64,000 bases of DNA, taken from the NCBI RefSeq assembly GCF_964340395.1, contig NC_135565.1, forward strand, positions 23,438,929-23,502,928, in the 5' to 3' direction. Below the pieces are notes generated by a model. It did not search any database. It was not told the DNA's origin and saw only the letters and a list, made by a program, of their open reading frames with translations. Below are positions 1 to 56,439 of this stretch, piece by piece. A program made the position numbers and the translations under genes. This DNA is from Glandiceps talaboti (lineage: Eukaryota; Hemichordata; Enteropneusta; Spengelidae). Each line of letters opens with the position of its first letter. The stretch's first letter is position 1.

Positions 1-1001
1 TAATTGGCCATTTTTGTCGGGAGACCAACTTTTTCGATTTTAAGTAGCAGTCCCTTACCACAAGTCCCTTTCTCGTCAATGCATACCTCTATTGCTGCAT
101 AAGGGCAAGACAATTTCTGCTCAAGACAAATATCTTTCTTGTGGAGAAAAGACCAATTCTTGTAAAGACAACTTTCTTTATGCTCAAGACAAGTCCCTTT
201 CTACTCAAGACAAATGTAAATTCGACTAACCGGACAGCAATGCTCGTACGGTCGATATCAAATATCGTCTTGGATTGATTTCCAAAGAAGTTAGAACACC
301 ACGACCAACTGTTGAACGTGGATGAGTATCTTGTGGTATTAACGTTTACACGTTAGCGCCAAACGTGCAGGTGTTTTCTGATCGGCTGAGTTTGGCTTTA
401 TGAATTAAAATGTAACGGATTAAATGACGTTCTTGCTAATCATAAGCGAGGAAATCACGTGACATGAAGTTGATGACGACTTGATCATAACGAGTAGTAT
501 TGTCAGAGTTTAAAAACTCTTCCGATCGAGTGAATGGTACACTGACTGACGTAGACTACGTTTCGAATAGGTTATTACTTACCATTGTAGAAAACTTGCT
601 GAAGTGCAGAAGTAGGAACAGGAACATTGGGGAAAGCTAACTAGCACCGGCCGGGGGCGTAAACATGGGATATGATAACTTTGTTTCACTCAAACAAAAC
701 GAATAACAACAAACATCACTTTCATAACCCTTAAGTTGTTGGCTTAGATAATTTCACGTGGTATGGTTAAATGTGACATGTGGCTTAAATTTGTATACAG
801 CGGGAACTTTTCGTTTCCTACTCGTCATTGGAAATTACATGACCAAACAACGCCACTTTCATAAATAACATGAAGATAAAACCTGGTAAAGTGACCATGA
901 CATTGTAGTCTCACATGCTTCTATCAAGCCAAAAAATGTAAAGTGTACTTATACCACAAAGCTGAATTTAATCAAATATCTAATGAACTGTAAATGTATA
1001 C
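1..1001. other. intergenic, nothing recognised
   Basis: No long ORF, array or RNA gene seen. A CAAGACAA-type word recurs loosely at 105-215. Confidence 0.6.
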
Positions 1002-1064
1002 ATGTATACTCACTTGTATTGCTTGTAAACAACTGGAACACATCATACATAGTGACATAATGAA
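1002..1064 (+). mobile_element. short LINE reverse-transcriptase fragment
   Basis: About 60 bp nearly identical to 2137-2197, which lies inside the larger LINE fragment (same segment between RT motifs, with words such as LEHIIHS in one frame). It is an isolated slice of the same family. Confidence 0.6.
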
Positions 1065-1140
1065 ATATCTAATGAAATGTAAATCTGAGAAAATATTCCC
1101 CAATTTTAAGATGTTTAACCACTTGTAATGACGTTTTTAA

Positions 1141-1395
1141 AGCAAATCCAAACATAGATTTATTTAGTCCTGTTTCCGCCTTTCGGCGTGTGCATCAGGC
1201 TGCGTGTTTTTAATATTTTTACCTGTTTTGTTGATTTTATTTCTGAGTTTGCCTTTTATGTCATGTCACTTCTTTCTGTTATTGCTACCCCTTGTTTTTA
1301 TCTTTTTAATGCTTGTTTTTCCATATTTGTTTCTAAAGGTGCCTGTAAATAGGCTTTATGCCCATTGGTTTACCTGAATAAATAAATAAAATAAA
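1141..1395 (+). mobile_element. candidate 3' tail of a non-LTR element
   Basis: A T-rich non-coding stretch ends in ...TTTATGCCCATTGGTTTACC-type sequence followed by an AATAAATAAATAAA tail, the usual look of a LINE/SINE 3' end. No coding part is attached. Confidence 0.4.
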
Positions 1396-2680
1396 AACTA
1401 TATGCTCTCAACAATAACCTCACTGAAGACATCCTAGATCAGTTAGATATAGATGAACTCTGCAATCAGTTCTCAGACACCATACATTCAACAATGAACA
1501 ACAATATACCTTCCAAAATAACTTCATCTAAACCAAATCTACCATGGATAAATACTATCCTAAAAAGAAATATTAGGGAAAAACGCAAGCTGTATGACAA
1601 AGCACGCAAGACTAGGAACTTTATGTTATGGGACAAGTTCAAAGAACTAAGAAGACAAAATGGCAGACATTTGAAAAAACTGCGACAAGAACATGTAAAT
1701 AGCATCTGTCAAAGTGTCCAAACAGATAACACCTAGCCATTCTGGAACTAAGCATTGTCCAGTATGGGCCGAATAGCATCTAATGCAAAGGAAAAGGCAG
1801 AAGTACTCAATAAGCAATTTTGTTCCATATTTACGAACGAAGATCTCACTTCTATCCCAAACCTAGGAAACGGCAAGATCCCAAGAATGCCATCACAATC
1901 ACAACTACAGGACTGGAAAAATTACTTACAAAATTGAAAGTCAGCAAAGCATCAGGACCTGATAACATACCTGAAGACTACTTAAAGAGTGTGCAACAAG
2001 TATTGCACCCATATTTACTTACGAAAAAATACCAGAAATCAATATCAACGGGAACTCTACCCAAAGACTGGTTGAATGGAAATATTTCACCAATTTTCAA
2101 AAAGGGGATAGATCTCTTCGAAGTAACTCTAGACCCGTATACTCACTTGTATTGCTTGTAAACAATTGGAACACATCATACATAGTAACAGATAATGAAC
2201 CATTTTGAAAAGTACTCCCTACTCTACGATAGACAACATGGATTTAGAAGTGGACGGTCATGTGAAACCCAACTCACGGGCTTGATGATGACCTAGCAAC
2301 AATTTTAGACCGACGTGGGCAAATAGATCTGTGTATCATGCATGGACTTTAGCAAAGCCTTTGATATGGTGCCCCACCAACGCCTACTTGCTAAAATTGA
2401 CCATCTTGGAGTAAGGAACAACATAAAGCTATGGATCGAAAACTTTTTAACCAATCGTCATCAAAGAGTTGTTATCGACGGACAGTCTTCATCACAAACT
2501 GTCATCTCCGGTGTTCAGTGCTCGGCCCTCTTTTATTCCTCACATACATAAATGACTTACCTGAATATGTTACTTCACATGTAAGACTGTTCGCAGATGA
2601 CCTGATTGTATACAGAGAAATCAACATAGCCTTCAATACCAGCAAACGCATACATCTTCATGGAATATTGAGTGTATTGA
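1395..2680 (+). pseudogene. broken LINE (CR1/Jockey-like) reverse transcriptase
   Basis: Pieces in several frames show the pre-RT linker (LPWINTILKRNIREKRKLYD, near 1550), the SGPDNIP motif (about 1955), DFSKAFDMVPHQRL (about 2345), GPLLFLTYINDLP (about 2525) and the catalytic FADD (2590-2601). There are at least three frameshifts and stops, and neither the endonuclease nor the 3' end is present. It is a 5'- and 3'-truncated dead copy, not an active element. Confidence 0.85.
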
Positions 2681-3354
2681 TGCCAACCTTCAAAAGTTTG
2701 GTAAAGGACGTTGATAGAATGGGCCACTTTTCGGAATATATTCCAAATAGGTTTTCAACAGCTTTACCACACATCTTGGATTTGCTTTGTCACTGTACTG
2801 CCGCACGTGTTTATGGAAACGCCCCAGTTGGTTGAATTGCGTGTGTCTTTTGGTACTCGAGACTTCTGAACTGTTTGTCACTGTTCGCTACTTACATGTT
2901 CTGCAAAATGTGCAAGGTTTTGAAGTCTTTAAATTGAAGACTAGACGTCAATTCGAATTGCGAGCAGAATTGTTCCAAATTACTATCAGATAATCATGTA
3001 TGTCAGTGAAGTCAGGAAATACGTCCATCCTGACTCAAGACTTGGCAATGACACTAAATTCACTAAATGAAAGACAACTAAATAATTACATAAACAATGC
3101 TATACACTGTCCACCTGGGTTACAACTATTAACCAATTACGTACATCTAATTAAAATACACCATCTCCATGATGTCGGTGAGCGACCAATCAGAGATGGG
3201 CACTTCATTCAAGACACAGCTGTACGTACGCCCATCGTTGTATTCCTCTAACCAGCACTCATTCATATGTAATCATGTTGACTCTGTCAGAAATTTCACA
3301 GAATCTCTCAAACAAAATCATATTTTAATTCCCTTTTTCGTGGTGTAAGTCCAA
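2681..3354. other. intergenic, nothing recognised
   Basis: Short overlapping ORFs only, without family motifs. Confidence 0.5.
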
Positions 3355-3527
3355 AATCCAACTCGTTGACGTGAGGTATCGGGCGTAAACCTAACATTTT
3401 GCATCGGAACGAGGTAAATTATCACTAAGCTCCGGGATCGGACTCGGCTGCGTCTCGTGATAATTTATACCGTTCCGATGCAAAGTGTGAGGTTTCCACA
3501 CGATACCTCACGTCAGCGAGTTGGATT
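3355..3527. mobile_element. 173-bp foldback (MITE-like) element
   Basis: Arms 3355-3425 and 3457-3527 are inverted copies, 71 bp each, with nine mismatches by my alignment (about 87%), around a 31-bp loop. Outer ends read AATCCAACTCG / CGAGTTGGATT. Target duplication not evident. Confidence 0.8.
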
Positions 3528-5408
3528 ACCTATACATAACTACTGTGTAACTCAACCGATTAAACATGTGTCAAATGTATTATTATTGTGCGTACAATAG
3601 CAAACTTGTCAGACACATTTCTAGCTTTCCCCCTTCAATTTATTGAGTGACAAACATGGACTTGGTACATGTTGTTTCATATTCTTTTGCCAACGAGGAA
3701 AACATAGTAGCGTTGTTTATGAAAACCATCCAAACTATACCGATTTGTCATCCATATCATGGCTAATGTTGGCTTGGTCAATTGTGGTGCACACCAAAAT
3801 CATGCTGCACGGTAGACATTTTTGGCAGGTTTGAAAATAAAAAATGTCTATCGTGTAGACCTAAAATGTGATAGTGCAGAAAGATTGACGTTTTCAAAAA
3901 CGGGAGAGAATCTAGAAATGTTTGCACGACAGACAGGTTTAGCACGGTTGAAATTATAGAAAGCGTATATATCGTAATTTGCAGTCTGTCAAAAGGGCTC
4001 GGGCGGAGTTTTCTCATTCAAAAGTAAGATTTTGCGTTCAAATAGGGAAGAAGCAAATCGGTTTTCAAAAACAGTATTTGCAGCCTTTTCTGTAAGTACG
4101 TGCACAATTCTTACAATCCTCGAGAAAAAAATATTTTGTCAAATATATATTGTCAATCATTAAATTGTTCTACACGGGAGTTTAACGTAATAACGACGTT
4201 CAACAGTATTAGAGACGAGATGAGAGAATATGATATGTAACATCGGATGTATTCGAGCTCGAAATGATCGCAACAATAAGTTTTTCTATATTTTTCTATA
4301 TGTTAATACCGAAACTTGTGAAAATCATTCTATTTGAGATATTTCATCCAAGCGTCGTGGAAATTTCCGCAATTAAGGCCATTGAGAGAAGAACAATATG
4401 AGATATGAAGAAGATCCGTTTTATTCAGACAGACTACTAGAGGTTTTCGCTAGTGTTGTATAGACTGAGATTCATACAGGACACTTACTAAGAGTGTATA
4501 GCTAGGTATGATGCACATGTACTTCAACATTTATGATAATAGCATAAAATTTAAAAACTAAACATACTCCATTATTTCTTTCTAGTGACTTCAATGATAC
4601 AATATAACGGTCAAGTAGGATTAATCGAAATGACGTTTTACACTTCAAATACAGGCATTTTGTCCATATATTTTAACAGTAAAGTCATAGTTAGCAAAGA
4701 TTAGCTCTGTTTGTTTGACAAGTCTAATGCTGACAACAACTAAATCGATGGATGCACAGACAATTGTCCTTGTCTGTGATGGACTTGTTTTAGTTTTACT
4801 TACAAACGAACGTCTTAGTTCATCTTAGCTCTTCAGTGAATTAATGAAACAATTACATTAAGTAATTTGGGGTTGTTTGTACAACAAAATTTGGTGATTA
4901 TTAGGTTTAAATTTTATTTCTGTATTTTATCTGTTAAACACTTCGTACGCCTACAGCAACGTTTTCAATTATATATGATTGTCTTGTATAAGTATAACGT
5001 TACGGTAGTTTTTACAAGGCATGCAAAGTATGGAATAAGTTGTCGGCTATGTTGATTGGCACATGACGTCAATTTTCTGACTGAATGAAAAGCAGGATGT
5101 TATATTCTTGATAGTATTGGTTCAAACAAGTAACTGTTAATGATGTACTGTCAGACGGGGCTTCTTTCACGATTCATGAAGTAGTATTATATAGCCTAAA
5201 GTCAGTTCAACCGAATCAGGACGTCGACGTCGTCTACTTGTGAAAACAAATCTTGTCAATACTGTTATATCGCTGATCACTGCTACTTGCATTGATGAGG
5301 AACCCCCCCCCCCTCCAGTGCTTTCAAAAATGTTATGCCTCCCCGGCCCCCAATGTTTTGGAGCCCCTCCCCATGGGCTACAGAGACATTTTTATGTATA
5401 CGTCATAG

Positions 5409-5475
5409 CATAGACAGTGGAAGGGAGAGGGAGTCCCTCCACTGTCTATGGGAGTCTCCCCTCCACTGTCTATGG
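5409..5475. repeat. hairpin with two alternative 3' arms
   Basis: CATAGACAGTGGAAGGG (5409 on) is complementary to CCCTCCACTGTCTATG at 5435-5450 and again at 5460-5475, so one 5' arm can pair with either copy. Confidence 0.6.
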
Positions 5476-6312
5476 TCATAGGTACGTACACAACACATAT
5501 ACCATGCATGGCGATTACCTGTGTGGTGATTAAATATTGGCATATTATGCGGTAAATATACACAGGAATCAACCTGAGGTTTAATTTCGTTTAAAGAGCA
5601 TCACATCATTTAGACAAACTACTCAAAGCCCCTTTTCAAACAATCAGAATTTGTCAACGTCCCAACTTTGCACCCCTCCATTTTCTCCCCAACCCTGTTC
5701 CCGCCCGGTCGACTCGGAAAATTCTACTCGTTCCCTTACTAATACGGCGACGTTTCATAGTATGACGTCATTCAAATGTTTCCAACATACAATATTTTAT
5801 TTTTACTCGATCCACACTCTTAATAACATAAAAATGTAACAATTGGATCCAAATTATTGTCAAGCCAGATATTTCAATAAATTACAGCAATGTTACTGAC
5901 TGACTGACTGACTGACTAACTCATTCACTCACTCACTCAAAAAACCAAATAAGACAACACAGCAAAACGTTAAAGCGTATCAAAATGAGAAAATACTTTG
6001 AATGTGATGATTTACCCCTAACACAAACATCTCCACTCATGACGTCATGTATGAGCGAATTCGCGCGTCATCTTGATAGTGTTAGTCAGACCTCATTATT
6101 GTTGAAACCCAAGATATAAACATCAAACCATGGTCATCGAATAAGTTTCTCATTTATTATAATAAAGTATTCATTTTAAAAAGTGTGATTTTGTTGTCCA
6201 TCGAATTGGATGATTTAGCTAGTATTCGTGCATTGCTGTAGGTTTATACCACGTACAGAATTACGTCATACGAAATTCAAAAGGAAGTTTCGACAATGTA
6301 TAAACAAGATAG

Positions 6313-6370
6313 CAAATAAACAAACAAACAAACAAACAAACAAACAAAAAAACAAAAAAACAAACAATCT

Positions 6371-6402
<32 letters not shown>
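6313..6402. repeat. CAAA and GACA microsatellites
   Basis: Runs of (CAAA)n followed by (GACA)n. Confidence 0.9.
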
Positions 6403-6721
6403 TACGCATGCATGTTATTAAGTTAGGTAGATGAACACATTGTGCAGACTGTACTGTTATAGTCTAAGAAGACCTGGTTCCTCTCTGGAATAAGATTTTC
6501 TTTTAAAAAAGTGACTACGGATGAGGCTAAGGCATTTTAAGATGTACAAGAAAATAGAAGTAAATTGTTACCAATTTACCTTTTTGCAAACAGAAAAATG
6601 TTAAGGGTTTGGGGCTGAAACTAGGATCGGTTGGGTTATCCGACACACACAATATTCTTTTTATTTGGCCTAAATAAGAAAAAAGACACCACACTAAATC
6701 TTTGAAATGTACACAGAATTC

Positions 6722-6727
6722 TTTATT
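6722..6727 (-). terminator. candidate polyadenylation signal AATAAA
   Basis: The plus-strand TTTATT reads AATAAA on the gene strand. About 30 nt downstream the gene strand has GTGTGGTGTCTTTTTTC, a GT/T-rich element expected for cleavage. A second AATAAA lies at about 6658-6663. Confidence 0.5.
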
Positions 6728-7718
6728 TATCAATAAAACAAAATTTAACATAAACAGTAATAGAAGAGATGATGGCAAATAGTTAACTACATACATACAA
6801 TAGGTGTAACAATAATTTGAAATTGCACTTTTATAACATGATTGGTTTTGAAATAAATATTTAAAAGAACACTTTTATAATCAACAAATTGGTGTTTATG
6901 TTGTCAAAGGGAGCGAAACTGAGTTGTTAGTTTTATATTTGAATGGTTGATTCTGAAAACTTTATAATGGGCACCATGGAAACAAGAATATTATAACGAC
7001 TGTTGTCACGGCAACAAATTTTCTATACACATGTGGTGGAAGGAAATAATTTTTTCATGGCAACGGATTAATTTATATTTAGTAAAGTAGTACTTTTTAA
7101 TAGATATCGGATGTTATTCATGATTTTTGTAAAAAAATTTCTGACACTACACTGCTTTCAAATATTCTAAATAACTGGTTGGTTTTTCCAAATTTCATAA
7201 ATAGTTGCAAACTAAAAAATTGTTAAACATAAATAGATATTTTGTTTCAATGTTCATTGACCTTTGACCTCTGCTGGGTATTCGAGTCACTGCATAAACT
7301 TTTCAAGATGTGGTCCGGAGTTGAATTCACTGTATATGTTCTAATTACAACTCAACATCAAAATTAAATGGGTTGATATATTTTGAACATTATTGTTTTT
7401 ATATACCATAAAAGAAATTGACAATGCGTAAATATTTGAGACGAAGTACTTTACTCTCATATAAATCAATGTTTTTGCTTTATGGGGTTGAGGTAATACT
7501 TGCACACGTTGCCAAGCTTTGTACAATATTTTTGGCAGGAACCCCAGTAACATACCTGTGGAACATTCAAATGTAGGCACATTTATACCTACTTACCAGC
7601 CTTAAGAAAACGTTGATATGACACAACAGCCTTGCAAAGTGACTATAGGGGCCCTTAATAAATGTACTGTAAATGATCTACTAAATGACTTTGCCAAGTA
7701 CACATACAGGGGTTCAAT

Positions 7719-7886
7719 CTGTATTTGTGAATGGTTGTCATGACATCTAGTTTGTATTTGTGGATGGTTGTCATGACATCTAGCTAGTTTGTATTTGTGG
7801 ATGGTTGTCATGACATCTAGTTTGTATTTGTGGACGGTTGTCATGACATCTAGTTTGTATTTGTGGATGGTTGTCATGACATCTAG
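7719..7886. repeat. 33-bp minisatellite, 5 copies, in 3' UTR
   Basis: Units contain GGTTGTCATGACATCTAG. The second copy carries an extra CTAG. Confidence 0.9.
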
Positions 7887-8072
7887 AATACCAACATAGG
7901 TACTGTACTACATGATATTTCATAACAATATTGTATATTACATAAATTTGAAGGAGACACGATGGACTTTATATTGAGAAGCCATTTATCACTTTCATGG
8001 ACAACTTTATAAAATATTATTGACCTTCAACATTCTCAACAAAACTGTCTACACATTTTTAGCAAAATGAGG

Positions 8073-8311
8073 TGTTGATAATATCAAGGTATAAGTAGCC
8101 TGTATGAGTTCACATTATCCACATGTTCACAATATGAAGGATTATTATGAACTTTTACAGTTAATATAGTTAACATCTTCATAAATATATTTGTTATTAT
8201 AGATAGTGCTGTCCACAACATACAGGTGCATGTATATTAAAGTGTTCAGTTTGTTCACAGTATCATAAACTCCATATGTATTAACAACACAGTTGGTAGG
8301 AGCATCTTCAC
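8073..8311 (-). repeat. degenerate 3' UTR module, second copy at 8540-8800
   Basis: Shared words in the same order: AATATCAAGGTA, GTTCACAATATGAAG, GTGTTCAGTTT, GTTCACAGTATCAT and AGCATCTTCACA. The two blocks flank the GTAT array. Confidence 0.5.
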
Positions 8312-8530
8312 ATGTATGTATGTATGTATGTATGTATGTATGTATGTATGTATGTATGTATGTATGTATGTATGGATGGATGGATGTACGTACGTACGTA
8401 CGTACGTACGTACGTACGTGTGTGTGTGTATGTTTGTATGTATGTATGTATGTATGTATGTATGTATGTATGTATGTATGTATGTATGTATGTATGTATG
8501 TATGTATGTATGTATGTATGTATGTTTGTG
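8312..8530. repeat. GTAT tetranucleotide array with a TACG core
   Basis: (GTAT)n is interrupted by (GGAT)3 and a self-complementary (TACG)n run at about 8385-8419. It lies in the probable 3' UTR. The long ORFs on both strands here are by-products of the repeat. Confidence 0.95.
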
Positions 8531-8791
8531 TGTCTTATTGTGAACAGTGTTGTACACAACTTCGAGGTGTTCAGTTTATCAAGTTTGTTCACAGCATCAT
8601 GAACTTACTACATAATTCCTGTTATTTAACACAGCTGATCAAAGCATCTTCACAAGTATTCTTAAATACAAATGTGTTATTACAGATCATGCTGTTTGCA
8701 AGGTCAAGACATTTCTTTATGTGTGCACTATATCCAGTTTGTTCACAATATGAAGCAGTATCCAATATCCTTGTTCATAATATCAAGGTAA

Positions 8792-52807
<44,016 letters not shown>

Positions 52808-52920
52808 CTCACTAAAATATCATTAATTTCCTTACATCTATACACACAAATAGTTCCTTTGTAGAGTGTTAATTCACCATTTTCAGACTTCATCAATTGT
52901 TGCTAGGCAACACACCATCC
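52808..52920 (-). other. 5' UTR part of coding exon 1, with five upstream ATGs
   Basis: The gene-strand sequence CTGTTTTTACATTATAG ends at 52921, a good 3' splice site with a pyrimidine tract, so an upstream non-coding exon is implied. The 113-nt leader holds five ATG triplets. One opens a 35-codon frame that overlaps the main start, and the other four close within the leader. Confidence 0.6.
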
Positions 52921-54106
52921 CTATAATGTAAAAACAGACAATAAATTGAATTTCCCATATGTAATTTTCAAACATTCTGTGCTTATATTCAGCTCTCAGT
53001 CTTGCAGCTTATAGTAACAAAATATAAGTATTATTTCATCTATACCTCTGAAAATATTTAAAATTAATACACTGTATAGTGAGAGATCTCTTACATATTT
53101 CATACACACAGAAAAATGTACAATGGGAAGTTTTTTGTGGAACTGAAATTAATTTTTGAAATTTGATACATTTACAAATTTTCTAGTGAACACCAAGATA
53201 ACTCACATACTGAAATTAAATAGACTGAAATTTGATACACATGAATTGCTACATATATTTGATACCTTTTAGGAATTTAGGAATTTCTCCATATTGGTTA
53301 ATCCTAGCAGTAGTACAGAGTAACAGTATACTCTGTAAGCCAAATTGAAGTGACACTGTCACTCACACAATGTGATTTCTTTATGCATCATAAAGTGCTG
53401 TTCCCCTATCACTTTAATTTAAGGTGACTCACAAGAATACCTTTTGACCTGTACAATGTAACACAAATTCCTGAGAGCTGAGGAAGAACTGGTGAGTTTC
53501 TGTTGAAATAAAAACAGTCCACTATACTGCAGAGCACAGTTTGACATATCACTGATGTGACACACAAATACATTTTGGGGTCTCCTACATGTATCTCTTA
53601 CTGTGTGGCGGATTGAACCCAATCAATTCTTATATTGACCCACAACACAGAATCTTGTCTTTTAGTAGAGTCAACACTGCAGTGTAGAGTACATCTGGGA
53701 CCATTTTCCCTTTTAACACATACACACCATTACATCTTCAGCTGTTTGCATCAAATACAACTAAATCACAAGTTAACAAACACAGACACAGCAGCTGTAC
53801 TATGTGTAAAATCTTTTACAATTGCATACAACATGAACTGTTCTGGTACACAAATGATGACAGGTTCAAATTTGTAGAGTTGATTAACATAGCAATATCA
53901 ATATCTAGACAAACTAAAGCTGCCACCACTTCTTCTAACATAGTAAACTTTATAAGTACACATTAAATAAAATATCTTTTGACAGTATTGTGGTAATAAT
54001 AATTACATAGACTATCAACTTGACTGACAGTGTGTGTCAGCTGGGGCATATTATAACCTCTATACATTTTATTGTATTCACATTAACAATCTCTGTCTCA
54101 CATATG

Positions 54107-54236
54107 CACACACACACACACACACACACATACATACATACATACACACATACACACACACATACATACATACATACACACATACACATACATACATACA
54201 TAAATACATAAATACATACATACATACATACATACA
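54107..54236. repeat. CA / CATA microsatellite
   Basis: Dinucleotide and tetranucleotide runs; a TACG run and CA run resume at 54405-54503. Confidence 0.95.
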
Positions 54237-54402
54237 CAGTGTTTTATTTAAGGGCGGTAAGTAGGTAAAATCTACCGGGGTTCCCACATCATTTTACCGG
54301 GGTTCCCCACCTAAACTATGATACATTACATGGGAAGCACTACCAGTTTTACCTCTTTCCCCTTTCTGTTACCGGGGTTCCCAAACCTTAGCAAAAACAC
54401 TG
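54237..54402. mobile_element. 166-bp hAT-like MITE in the microsatellite
   Basis: Ends CAGTGTTTT and AAAACACTG are inverted. Inside, TTACCGGGGTTCCC recurs three times. The flanks are both CATA repeat, which hides any 8-bp target duplication. Confidence 0.55.
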
Positions 54403-54909
54403 CATACATATGTATGTACGTACGTACGTACGTACATACGTACGTACGTATGTACATACATACATGCAAGCAAGCACGCACACACACACACACACACACA
54501 CACAACTTGTAATTTCTATTCTAAGGAACAGAACTCATTAAATATTCATATACAGGTCAATAAATCAATGAAATAATACTGTGACTAATTATTCTTCACC
54601 CTATTCCCAAACTAAACTCTCAAAACCACACCCACCCATCAACCACCCTCCCCCACCCATCAACCAACCTCCCCACCTCCCTATGCAGTGTTTCCTTAGG
54701 TGCTGCAATATTTTCCAAAAACTACTGTGTATTGGATATTAAAATTGTTTCAGTCCCCTATCTTTGAATTTCAACACTGCCACAATTCTTTAACTCAGTT
54801 GTCATAAACATATAAATAGTATACTTGCCTACTAATGCATAGATAAGTTACAATCTACTTTCAACAACAAAACTACATGAGGTTGAAGTCAATTTTAAAT
54901 TTACTTTTC

Positions 54910-55310
54910 TGTGAAAAATAACCACCACCCTAAAAAAGAAACTCCATAAATTGGCCTACAGCCCTATTACTGCACATTGAGGTGGTAGGCCACAAATGCA
55001 CTTAATACAAACTACAGTCAAAGTAAGCAGTACAAACGTCTGGCACCAGTAGTTGTGAAAAATATTCACCACCTTAAAAAGAAACTTTGTATTACCTATA
55101 TACACATAATATTGTCAATTAAGGTGGCACACCACACATTAAATGGACACTTAGAACAAAACATTGTCGATATAATAAGTACTAAAGTCAGATGTCACAT
55201 GGTTGTGTAAAATATCCAGCCCCTTAAAAGTAACTTTGTATTACCTATACTGAAATAATACTGTATTACCTATACTAATTAAGGAGGTAGACCACATGTT
55301 AAGAAGGTAG
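54910..55310. repeat. degenerate roughly 170-bp repeat, 3 copies
   Basis: Words AAAGAAACTTTGTATTACCT, AATTAAGGTGG and ACCACA-TTAA recur. Confidence 0.6.
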
Positions 55311-55556
55311 GTATTGTGAGACAAGGTGTAAAAGGCCCCTGGATACATTGGTATGCTGTTATTGTCTAGCTTCATGGCTTGCTGTGATGTATAGAGAATC
55401 AAGACAGTACACCAACTATGTAGAAGTCTGTATGTGAAATGTTAACTTTGTGTGGTTGGATATCAGAATAACAGATAACATATTTTATAACTAAATTGAT
55501 TCTATGAATTTGAGTCATATTGTCTGTATAGTCAAAACACTGACATTTTTTGCATG

Positions 55557-55558
<2 letters not shown>

Positions 55559-55632
<74 letters not shown>
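55559..55632. repeat. GA dinucleotide array
   Basis: Uninterrupted (GA)n of about 72 bp. Confidence 0.97.
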
Positions 55633-55633
<1 letters not shown>

Positions 55634-56439
55634 AAAACAGTAGATCAAGAAATTATGTTCAGTCATTATCCTTTGATTGTCACTTTGTTTCACTTTTTGA
55701 TGATTGATCCTCTCAAAAATGCCCCCATTTACCATTGATTACAGCACATAGTACAACTACAACAACTACTTTTATTCCCCACATAAGATTGACACCTTCA
55801 AGTCTCACTTTGCCATTTTGGTAATCTGACATTTTATCAATAACCAATGTTGACTTATCTATCTGACAAGATAAGAGGTACTCTTTTGTGAACAATTCCC
55901 TCCATGGCCCCTGGTCACCAGGTCTCTGATGTTATCTGTCTGTTTGTATTCGTTTCTATTCAGTGCTTTCCACTTCAACTTGATACTTGGTATAAACACT
56001 TTCCATTGTTTTAACAAAATCTCTTCTAATGATCTCTAATTACATACAATATTGTCATGCTAATGAGTTCAACTTGCAAATCTAATTTTCGTACCTCACT
56101 CTAAAGTAAATGTCTGTGAAACCATTGAAGTGTATTATCACTCACTCAACGACTGGGTCGCTTTCTAAAACTTTGTAATTGTTGTCAAAATCGTGGCTTC
56201 TCACTTTTAACTCTCGGTGGAAGTATTCATCATTCTGCAAGGTTTGATCTAAAAGACGTACAGAAAGCATAATACTACCCCACACCTCAAAATTGTTTCT
56301 ATTGTACAAGCTAGGCAATACAAATGTTTGGCGATCTATTCATCTTTTCCCCATTCAGGAATATGTACCGTGATAACACACCATGCGTTGAGTCAAATCT
56401 ACTTCCTAACACATGCATTGCCTTCTAATTCTTTGTAGC

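Larger units (their letters stand above)
3528..6700. other. intergenic between dead LINE and gene 3' end
   Basis: No gene is seen. It contains a poly-C tract (5305-5316), a hairpin at 5409-5475, a TGAC/ACTC microsatellite (5894-5938) and CAAA then GACA microsatellites (6313-6402). Confidence 0.6.
6700..8791 (-). other. probable 3' UTR (about 2.1 kb)
   Basis: No minus-strand AATAAA is seen between the stop codon and 6727. The UTR would contain a 33-bp minisatellite, a long GTAT microsatellite and degenerate 150-bp modules. Its extent rests on the poly(A) signal only; no transcript evidence is available. Confidence 0.45.

Noticed and set aside
54686-54779. Short hAT-like element with CAGTGTTTCC and CACTG ends
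   Set aside because: Flanks show no 8-bp duplication and the interior has no other support.
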